From the NCBI RefSeq assembly GCF_043641665.1, contig NC_092200.1:18931423-18995422 (forward strand): a stretch of DNA of 64,000 nucleotides. Reading direction: 5' to 3'. The notes under the pieces were generated by a model that searched no databases, was not told the origin of the DNA, and saw only the letters and a list, made by a program, of their open reading frames with translations. Position 1 is the first letter of the stretch. Each line of letters starts with the position of its first letter. The position numbers and the translations under genes are program-made. The DNA is from Enoplosus armatus (taxonomy: Eukaryota; Chordata; Actinopteri; Centrarchiformes; Enoplosidae). Below are positions 49,954 to 61,100 of the stretch, in pieces.

Positions 49954-52900
49954 GGCAGAGCCTCTCACTCTGCACCCAGCCCAGCATTACAACCCTAATA
50001 ACCTTCAAACATTCGACATCTGTAGACATAGACGCTACACAACGACCACTTTATGCTGATTGACTCTTATAGATTTGACTTTTCAAACAGGTTGTATTTT
50101 CTCGTACCTGTCCTCAGGTCAGATTGCGTGGACATCCTGACCCAGTGTGGGGACAGGAAACGTTTCCACGAAGGACAAACTCCAGAGAGGATCTGTGAGC
50201 TGCTGTCGCCCCTTGATGACCCTGAACGCTGCATCCCCCTCCACAGATACCTCAGTGAGTCTCTGCTGGTTGTTCCTAGATCAGATCAGATCTCCCGCTC
50301 GGACAATGCGATTGGCTGCTGTCGGATTGATTTGAAGTATATCCGTACATCAGATGTTCTCTATATATATAGCTCTAAGGATGGCAATGTCAATCACTCG
50401 GTAGGCCCAGACTGAAATGTCTCAACAACCACTGCATGGATTGAATCCTAATGACTGAGAACATAGTAGCCATTACACCTGCTTACTATCAGCATGTTAG
50501 CATTGTCCTTTTAACCGGTCTAGAGCTGCTAGCACGGCTCTAGACTCTAGAGTCGTGTTAACCTTTGGGCTTGGGGGAAGATGCCGAGCCGCTCCAAGTG
50601 AAAGTCAAGAGGCTAGAATGCGAGTGAAGTCGCGAGACATTGGTGTTAATATCAAAGTCGAGTATCTTTTTTTGATTTGAGTCAAGTCTGAAGTCGTCAG
50701 ATTCATAACTCAAGTCCAAGTTCACACCTCTGCTAAAAAAGCTCCACAGTGGTGATTTGATTCAAAGGTAATATAAAAAAAAGTCTTTCTAACAATAGAG
50801 TTATTAATAGTAATAGTATTCAGGCCAGTAGGCCGGTTCTGCCCTGCAGGTGTTTCCCAGTAATTGTTAAATTAGGGCTGTTCTTCTTCTGATTGGGCTT
50901 TTATTTTGAAATGAGTGCACATTGTCATGTTTAATCCCGTTTTACGTTTTCCATGTCCACCCCTACTCCTTCACGCGCTCCCTTCCAGCCCCCAGTTCCC
51001 TAGGCAACAACATCGTTGAAGAGGTCATCCATCCATGCAACCCAAACCCCTGCCCCAGCAACCACTTGTGCCAGGTCAACAGGAGGGGCTGCCTTGACGA
51101 ACTCAACTGTCAGCCGTACCTCTGTGTGCCAGGTATGGCCGACTGCTGCTACAGTTCAGCCGCTTTTCTGTGTGTGTTTGCTCTAGAGTCTAAAAACTGC
51201 AGCACGGAAGTCATTCTAACTAATATAATTGTGTGTGCGTGTGTGTGTTTTCAGGCTGTAAGCTGGGCGAGGCCTCGGAGTTTCTGGTGCAGCAGGACGC
51301 TCGCATCCAGGTGCCGACTCGCGCCGGCCCTGCTGGGTGCTACGAGGTCTGCAGCTGTGGTCCCAGTGGCCGCCTGGAGAACTGCGTGGATATGCCCTGT
51401 GTGGACACCAACAAGCCCTGCATCGTAGGAGGACAGAGGAAGAGTAAGACCTCCCTCATGTCTGTCTGCGTGTCCACAGAGTTTCCCCCTAAAAGACAAA
51501 AAGGTTACAGCAGTAGAAATGTGAATGAAATAAGTCATTAGATTCATCACTTCCTGTGGAGAGGAGAATTAAATTTGGACGGAAGCATGATTCATCAATT
51601 AAAGCAGTGGGGCACTGTTCTCTTTATTCCACGTAGTTCCATTAGGGGGGTTATCTAACCGCATGGGGAGATAGTTCTGGCTATGCGAGACTACATTAAC
51701 TCTTAACCCTGCAGATAACCCATCCACCCAGTCATACTTATTACCAGACTCGTGTTCTCCATGTTCTTCTGCTAAACAGATACTGAAGTAGAATAAAACT
51801 GAGTTCACAGCCTCTATTCAAGTCTGCGTGATCCAGTCTGAGAGAAGGCCAGCCTCAAATGAGAAGTCCCCAAAAAAAAACGTCACCAATCACCAGCATC
51901 CTCGGCCCAACCCAGTTACGTGAGCCATCACATCAGTTCATTTGCGGTAATGTTCCAGTTGAGGTGAATGAGTTGTGGCTCTTTTCAAATTAGGCAGTGA
52001 AGCTTAAAATGCCCTCTGATGTGTGACTGAGGCAGAACGGTTTCATTTTGTCCCTGCAGACCCGTGTCAGTGGCTGCTGTTAGCTGCACCTGGATCAGAG
52101 CAGGAACCTCAGTAACTGTCGGGGTTTATATATCCGTGTCATTACAGTCGGATGTTAGCAGCAGATTGCAGATGAGATGATTTCAGGTGAGTCTGCTCTC
52201 GGGGGCAGGATGAAGCAGGTTTCACTGCAGGTTTTACGGACTGTTTAATAAAATCCTCCCACTCTACACTGGAGGGATTACTCTGTTGAGACACTGTAGT
52301 AATCTAAAAACATACCTATGAAGTTTGGCCAGAAGAGAAGCTCTAACATATTAAGATTAAGCCCCCAGGAACGGAGCTGGGCTGTGAAGCGATCTTGGTG
52401 TAGCGGCCGGACGGGGTATTGCAACTTCTGTGCTAACTGGCAGGTAGCAAGCTTGGCTGATGAGCCACTGTGGCTGGCAAGTGCTGGCGTGTTACCAGTT
52501 AGCTTGCCCGCCAGCCCTGCAAGGCTCTCACATCAGGGACCCGGGCCCGGATCAGAGTGCACCGTTCGTCCAGTTCGGGCAATCGTACTCAGGCACGGTA
52601 CGAATCAATCGTGCCTAATGTGAAAACGCCCCAAGTCACCAAAACTGCATTCATGTCACATGGGATGGATGGTAACTACTGGCGAGCGTTAACCTCATCT
52701 GACAACTGAAGAAGGTTGTGTGATCACACAGTCGGTTGTGTGAGGGTTAAAATACTATATAATAGTATTAGAGATAGTATAAAATAATATATGCATCCAT
52801 TGCATTTGGACGTTTGCTTAGTTGTCATGTCTGATTCTTCCACTAGGGGTCCCCAAAGTAAAAAGAAAAAGTGGCGTTAACTTTTTAAAATCAGTAAACT

Positions 52901-55125
52901 TTCACTTTGCCATTTACTGAACAATCTGTCTCTCTGTTTACAAAGACAAATACACTTTCACTTGGTGTGTCACCCCCCCCCCACCCCCAGGTTCTTCACC
53001 CACAGAGGTTTATTGCTCTCCTGTGCTTTTATGTTTGTTTTCGCCTGCACTTCTAAGGAGGACTGAGCTGTTCTGCTCTTATTGAAGGCAGATGTTTGGT
53101 ATGAGTAGGACACATGCAGTTCTGTTTTGTGTAGAGCCAAACTCCATTCAAAAGGTCTGGCGATTTAATGTGCTGTTGCCTAACAGCAGGGCGAGACACA
53201 TCACAGAATATGACTTACTGTTTTAAAGTCCTTAAAAGCCTCTCTTCAGCTCAATGTTTATATTTCGCCGAGTATCTTCAGTGAAATAACTGAAAGGGAT
53301 GACTTGTTCTAAGCAGGTGAGAGGGTTCACACTCAAAAGGGAGGCACGGTCTGTAAATGCTTTGCCTTTATTCACTGCTCCTCATTGAATCTTTTGAATT
53401 TGATTGCTCTGTAGTCAACGTGTTGACTGTTGACAGCAAGGTCAGACATGTTGCGAGGGGCACATCTTTGCTTTGAGTGCTGTGAAGCTTTCTGTGGTTT
53501 GTTATTACCACTTCATTTTCCACCAAAACACACCGTGGTAGGTGGTAGATAGTGAGAAATAATCCTTGTTGATGGAAGTGCTGCTTGGCGGAGGAGGAGG
53601 AGGCGTGTGCTCAATTGAACTGTAGATCAAAGTAAGTGTGAACATGTCATAAAAGTTATGTTCTTGGGGGTGCCTCTGTGGCCTCGGGGTTAAAGGTCCC
53701 ATATTGTAGAAAGTGAGACCATGTCTTTCATTATAAAGCAGGTCTGGGTGCTGCATAAATACTGTGGTAGCATCAAAACGCTCAGTCCACGGGGAAAATG
53801 CGGAAACTGCGCCTTTAAACAAGCCGTCAGGACTTCCGTGAGGTTGTGATGTCACAACTTTACAGTCACCACACTCAGCCACGCCCCCCCCAGCAGGTCA
53901 TCCACTCCAATCATAGCACCACCCACCAAGTACAGGGACGCTCATCCACCCGCTCAGTCTGAGTCTGAGTTATCGGAGCGCTCTGCTCAGGAACTACTCT
54001 TCAAGTGTTTGGAGGTTGTTCAGTTTGTCTCAAACGGCTTGTTTCAGATGGGGGGGGGGGGGGGGGGGACTGAGAGGCTGCAGAAAGGGCAAGGAGAAGA
54101 TACATAAGGACTTTTTTCAACTGTGAATCACACAAAGCTGCTCGAGTGGAGTCCCAGAATCAAAAACATAGAGCTGGAAATGAGCAGAATATGGGACCCT
54201 TAAGGTCACATCACGCCTGGTTCTTTTGTCTCATGTTGTTACACATTTCTCTCTCCCCTCACTTCAACTCACTCCAAAAAAAGATTAAAAAGTCTTGTTG
54301 AATATGAGACGCATTAGATAAATTGTTAAACTACCAGATTATAAGAACTGAACCGACTCCGTGACAACTGAGCAAACTGAAATCACGGATAAAGGCAGTG
54401 AGATGTGGTCGAAAGCCGCAGAAAAGCCTCGAAAGAGAACCTTGATTTTGTCAAGCTACCGGATATCACATTGCTGAAAGCGCTAAACGCTAACATTAGC
54501 CTGCTGAAATCACTTCACTAAGTTCTTGGCTAAGTTCTTCTCAGCTGTCAATCGTGGCATCGTCATCATGACGTCTCACCCCGTTTTTTTAAACCAAACG
54601 AACATTTCACAGCGTGATAAGAACTACCTAAAATGACAGAAACCTTTTTTTTTTTTAAGCGTATTCACACACAAAAAATGTTGAACCTTTAAAACGTACC
54701 GTAACTATGCAGTCAAATCCTGACAGCGTCTCTCATGAACTTAAGACTTTGTGTGACTCATTTGCTGGATCCATAGAACCAAGTTGGCTGGGCGGATTTT
54801 CGGGATCATTTTAACTGGCTAAAATCACATTAGTCTGGATTAGTTAAGCCACATCTAAAGAACGGCAGCGACGCAATGTTGTTTACTGTGCAAGCAGTAA
54901 GCAGCACTCTCGAGAAGAGGAATTTGTGGTCGGTGTGTGTGTGTGTGTGTGTGTGTGTGTCCGTGCATGCATCCCAGAGGTTGTTTACAGAGATGCCTCA
55001 AATGGGGGACAGTAAGAATTACGAGCTCTTGGTCAGTCCCCAGATCAAAAAGGGGAGGAAGAACTTTCCGCCTGGTTCATTGTTTTATATTAGGAAAAGC
55101 CTCCGTCATTTTAAAGCCTTTAAAC

Positions 55126-55156
<31 letters not shown>

Positions 55157-58100
55157 GTGGTTAGTTGAGAGCTCGAAGGCAGTCTGTATGTAGCCTGAGA
55201 AGTGAAACCCAGGACCCCCCCCCCCAAAAAGAAAGGTCCACAAAGTTCTTGCTGCTGCTTGTTGTTGTCGTGAGCTTTACGGTACCGGCTGAAGCTGACG
55301 TACATGAGCGTTTTCCATTAATTCTAAATGTCCTCCTAATTGTAAAAGTGTGTACAAGGCCTTATTAACATTCCATTAGCCTAATGCATTCATTTGTTTT
55401 TCCTCTTAATCACTTATTGTCTCGTTTCGCTTCACGCGAGCAAACTGGAGTTTTTCCGAAAGTAAACGTCCTCCGGTGGAACATGAGGAACGGGAGGGGG
55501 AGGGTGCAGATGTTCCGGGGGGCTCATCCACATTTTAAAATGGATGAATTTTTTTTTATGTAGTAGAAAAGAAGCGCNNNNNNNNNNNNNNNNNNNNNNN
55601 NNNNNNNNNNNNNNNNNNNNNNNNNNNNNNNNNNNNNNNNNNNNNNNNNNNNNNNNNNNNNNNNNNNNNNNNNNNNNNNNNNNNNNNNNNNNNNNNNNNN
55701 NNNNNNNNNNNNNNNNNNNNNNNNNNNNNNNNNNNNNNNNNNNNNNNNNNNNNNNNNNNNNNNNNNNNNNNNNNNNNCCCCCCCCACACATTTAATACTG
55801 ATATTAATTCCCTTCTTTCTTCATCATACCTTTTTGCAGTCCATCAGTACATGTTTGACAGTTTCCGGTCAGCTTTTTCAGCCAACACCAAATGGTGTTT
55901 TGGAGTGTAAATCATCACATCCTCAGCATATACAGCAGCATGTTGCTCACGTCTTCTTCTGTTGTCTTGCTGCGTGTGTGTGTGTGTGTGTGTGTTGTCG
56001 TGTGTCCCCGCCAGGCCACGGGACGTCCTTCAGGATCGACTGCCACGCCTGTTCCTGCTTCGCCGGTGACGCCATCTGCTCCACGAGAGAATGTCTGAGC
56101 TTCGACAGCTCCGACGAGGACCGCAGACACTTCACCGGTCTGTCTGTCTGTGTGCTTTTGTTTGTCGCGTGCCCACACGTGCACCTGTCTTTTCAACACT
56201 TTGTCATTGGTTTTGAGCAGGGTTTGGTCGTTTCAGATAAGGTCGGTCAACCACTAAAAGGGTCTAGAAAGTAGACGGTCGCTAAGCCCCTGAACAAGGC
56301 GACTGAACAATCAGATATCCTACCCAGATTTTATTCGCATTTAACATTCTACATTACCAGTCAGTGTGTGTCCTCATCCCAGCTTGATCATGCATACATC
56401 TCATTCACCGGAAGCCGCATTTCTATTGCATGCACTTTGGGATATTCCTGGCAAACCCGCCGAGATAGAACCAATGGCCACAGCTACGAATAATATCACC
56501 CATTTTCATTCCATCACAGCTGATGCCATGAATACTTTCCCCACCTCATACTCGCTGTCCCCCCCTCCAGGTCTCCCCTGTAGCTGTCCGGACCGCTTCG
56601 TCCCAGTGTGTGCCTCTAATGGGCGGACCTATCCCAGCGCCTGTGTGGCTCGCTGCATGGGATTCAAGGACCACCAGTTTGTCTTCGGCCTGTGCCGCCT
56701 CAGTAACCCCTGCGCCAACAAGCCCTGCCAGAGAAACCAGAGGTAGGGCTCAGCTGCGCAGTCAGCGTAGCTGCTGGTACTCGAAAAGCTCGTTCCAACA
56801 TTTTCCCTCCCTTTCTTACTTACTCTCTTTCTCCCTCTACGTCTGACCGACAGCCAGGTTGTTGTTTCAGGTGGCTTGTGTTGTGGTAAGCGGGGTTAAG
56901 TGGCCTTAAGTGGGGGGGGTCATCAGTGTGGGGTTTGTTATTCTATTTCATTCACAGATCATCATCATCACCCCCCCCCACACACACACACACTCCTCCC
57001 ATATGCTTTGACCCCCTCACCCATGGTCTAAATGCTGTTTCCGAGGCTTTTCCACCCTGACCGGAACACGTGTATTCATATGTGCAGTGCGACGTGGCAG
57101 GCTTATGTCACAATGTGAGCCTTTTATAAGTACATTTTATTCACGTTTATCCTCCATGACATTTATCCGACACACACACACACACACACCTTTACCGCCT
57201 TCACACCCCATGATGACGTCTGTTATCCGACGGCTCTCGGAAACTCTTTTCCTGGCTCTTTGTTCAAATACTGCACACGCGCTAATGAGTGGAGGTATGT
57301 GTGGAGACTTGGTGGTTGCTATGGCGACAGAGCAGGGTGTCTTCAGAGGGTAGAAGTTTGCTCCTGTTGTTTTGGCCTTTTATTGCAGCTTTTTAACCAA
57401 AATATGCTTCATTGTGTGAATGTGCATGAGAACTGAATGCACACACTAATAGTAGTGTGAAGCCCCTCACCTGGTCTCCTCAGGCAGTGCAGACGGATAT
57501 ATAAAGCCGTATTGTTTGTGTTTTCAGGTGCATCCCAAAATACCGCGTGTGCCTGAGCGACTCGTCAGACTGCCCGCAGTACGAGTGTGTTGGCCGGCCG
57601 GCAGCCTGCGATAAGAACAGCGTGGAGCCGGCCTGTGACACTGACGGCCTGGTCCACCCCAGTCCGTGCCAGCTGCAGCAGGCCGGGAAGACCCTGGCCT
57701 ACATGGGCCACTGCCAGGTACGTTACACAGGGGGGAGCTGAAGGGAACAGCGGGGCTCAGGGAAATGCCGCCTTCATCTTGAGGGACACTGATTGCCGGA
57801 CACATAGTGCGGACCTTGCTGTTGCTTCGACGCAGCCGTGCAGGTACTGACCTGGGAGCAAAACCACGTCCAGCTTTCAGTGTTGTTTAAGCTGAAAAAG
57901 TCCTCTGTCACGGTTTAATGGTCCTCTCAGTTAGCTGTCATCAAAATACTCTGTAACAGAAGCTGCGCCAATGGTATGAAATGGTGTACATTTCCTGTCT
58001 CCTAAGTGGGCAGTGGACGCCTCCTCGCCGCCTTATTTTGCTACTCATGTTATCCGTCTAATAATATTCTCCCCCCCCCCCCCCTCCAAAAACTGTTAAA

Positions 58101-61100
58101 TAATAACAATGATAGCGTTATTAAGCAAAGAAACACACGTTTCATTTCAGTTGTAACTTTTATATTCAGCACCGGCAGCGAGAAGTCTCCTTTCTAAACC
58201 TTTCTCTGCGGTCAGAGGGCAGAGCAGTCGCAGATTAATGATGGTGCCACGAAAAGGAAAAGCTGTGAATCAGACCAGTAGGTTTATTCTTGTCTTGAGT
58301 GCGAATGTGCAGAGGAACGACGATGGTCATTTTGTCTGTTTGGTCCAAAGCAAGGCGTCTTGACAACTAAAGAAAAGCGTCCTCGCATCGGGCTGAATAA
58401 GGCAGCGTTTGAGCCGACATCGGTGATGTCTTGATCGTCCCGTCACGAATTGTACACATGATGTCGTCAGCGCTGATGTAGCCAACTCGATGTATATGTC
58501 TACAGCTCCTTGCTCTCCGTCGTGTTGGAGACCAGCTAGAGTCATCATATTGCAAGTTTTTAGTCAGATACGTCGTTGAGGAAGTCCAGCGCGAGGACGC
58601 CGCGCCGCTTTACCTTTATCGCCGCCATTGAATGTGTTGTCCTGCACCCATGAAGGATGAGATGTGCACGCAACTGCCTCTGTCATCTTGACAACTGCAA
58701 CCATATTGCCATGATATTTAAAATCCAGAAATCTTAATATTACACTTCCAGGAAGTTGGGGGACTTGTGACCTTTAGTCTAGTGTGGGTCAAGTTCTGAG
58801 AGTCACAGAAGACATTAAGCAGGTGATGAGGGAAGTTCATTCTTGATCTTGGAATCAGTAAAGGTTCACTTACTAGCTTTTCTAGAGCTTTCAGTCGCCT
58901 CTCATGGGCGAATGGTATCTCCGAACCGAAACAGAGGTTCCAACTTGCTTTCGTGTGACAGATGTTCCACACTCATCCTCATGTGATGTCACGTCAGCCT
59001 TGAGAAAGCCTGGGTTGAAAGTGTTACTGTAGTGCACCCCATTACGAGTAAACTGCCTCTGACCTGCGAAACCTGTGATATGGATATTTGTGGTTCCCAG
59101 ATGACGATTCCTGATGTCCTTCATAGCTTTGTGAACCTTCCTCTGGTGTCACCGTCAGGACAAAAAAACTCAAAACTTTGGAGAAATATCAAGAAACGTT
59201 TGTGCAATGATTAGCAGTTAATACATTTGCTGGGTGTGTTCTGTTCTCAGGATGCCTGTAGGAAGCCTCAGCAAGTTTGTGGCCATAACGGCGAGACCTA
59301 CAACACGGTGTGTGATGCCTTCTCGGACCGCGTGGCCGTGGACTACGAGGGCCCCTGCCACGCCGTGGGGGCAGTGTCCGACGTGGCCCCGGACTCCGCG
59401 TGCAGCGTGATCCCCTGCCCACCTCTGTCCACTCCGGGCTGCCGGCCCGTCACCCCACCCGGTGAGCGCGAAGTATTTCTGCAGTGAAGTTCACCTCACT
59501 TGCCGGGTCTTCGCTTGTGACGCGTACACAGCGCTAGTTTTCTGGACGTTGCTTTGGAATAATCCATGACCTCTGACCTCTTTCCAGGAGCCTGTTGTCC
59601 CATATGTGCCAGCATGCTGCAGATCCTCTGGAACAAAGAGCAGATGAACACTTTCTCTAAGGTACGAATGGATCACAGTTCACCAGGGTCGTCTATGCGG
59701 CGGAGCTGCCACTTATTAACTGTCTACTCTCACCAATTCATAAATAATTCCTGTGTCGGTATAAGAGAGTATTAACAGTAGTCTGACCTATTATTGTTCC
59801 ACAACATATTTTTTGAAAACTGACAATAAGGAAAGATGATGAGTAACATAAAAGCACATGTTGGGGTTTAAGAGTGTTCTCTGTCTGGATGCTGCTGCTG
59901 CTGCTAGTATTAGGTGTAATTACAGGTGTTGGCCACTTGAGGGAGCTATAAATCCAAGTGCAGGTCCCCTAATGAAGCTACATGCGGACTGAACAAATGT
60001 CCCACACCAAAGAACACAACGTGCTGTTACTGTCACTACACTTTCAGCAGAAGTAGTGTTTCACTGAGGACCCTTTTCAATATCTTTTTTTATTTTTTTA
60101 TGGGTTTGGTTCTCTGTGTTTCCTCATACAAACACACACACACACACACAACTGGCTGACTTTAACATTGATATCAAACTAATCCAAAGTGGCGGCAGCA
60201 TCCTCTCACATGCCCCCGCCCCCTGAGCCTCCATGGATGCGTGCCCAGTCTGTTGAACAGCGGCAAATCCCGCCCCAACCCAGCCGATGCCTAAACGCCG
60301 ACATGCTAGCAGCAAATACGTCCCTCCGGGCCCATCTCACTCTGATCAGCTTAATTATGCAACAAAGCCTCTTTGGCTGTGAGTCAACTTGGCCGCGGCC
60401 CCCCCCCCGGCTCGAGCACATCATCATCGCAAGACTCCACTTTAAGCCCCGATAATGCCAAACACAAGCGGAGCTGATTCGATCTGCAGCTGCCTGAGAT
60501 TCAGGAGAGTGCGAGTTTAACTGCGTTACTTCGTCGCTTTTACAGCACCACCTCATTTCTCTTTCATTTAGCCGTTGCATTATTCAAATAAAACTTTCGA
60601 AGGGGGTTCAGTGAGCTAGTGAGATAATTAGGATGCCTCCCCCCCGCCGACCCGATGGAGCCTACGCACTCCATGGTGGTGGTGGTGGTGGTGAAGCGGG
60701 CTGAGATCTGGATGTGATGACAAGTAGACCTCTGATGACCGGGCCGCTGATGTGATGAACGGGGAGGTCGAATGGGGGTGGAGGCGGGCTTGCAGCGACG
60801 CTCTGAGAGACGACAGCGAGCGAAGGAGGGGAGCGGATGTACGTTTTGACAGCCGCACTGTGATTGGCCGATGGAGGCGATGTCCGGTTGGATAGAGACG
60901 CAAACAGAAGACGCGCTGGGAAGTCATTAGAAGCAGCAATGGGCGCCATGGCTGAGTGGACAGCAACTCCACAGCAGGACGCGACAGTGAAATGACGCGT
61001 TGATCATTATGGTGATGCGTCACTGCACGTATCTGCGCTGTATTAGTTCACTCAGTTAGTTCGCCTTTATTTCAGTCTGCATCCCACTTCATCATCACAG

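Larger units (their letters stand above)
48547..50117 (+). other. RECK intron 11 (1.6 kb)
   Basis: Contains an inverted-repeat element (48717-49203) and two (GT)n microsatellites close to exon 12. Confidence 0.75.
51444..56014 (+). other. RECK intron 14 (4.6 kb, gapped)
   Basis: Includes an inverted-repeat MITE at 53691-54203, a fragment of the 20-kb MITE, a poly-G run over 30 long at 55124 and the 200-N gap. No coding exon is missing by phase, since exon 14 joins exon 15 in frame. Confidence 0.8.

Noticed and set aside
55432..55795. Open frames spanning the N gap
   Set aside because: Made almost entirely of undetermined residues.
58718..59124. Minus-strand frames in RECK intron 17
   Set aside because: They look like part of a dispersed repeat, but I could not match them to any family and no splice or start evidence exists.
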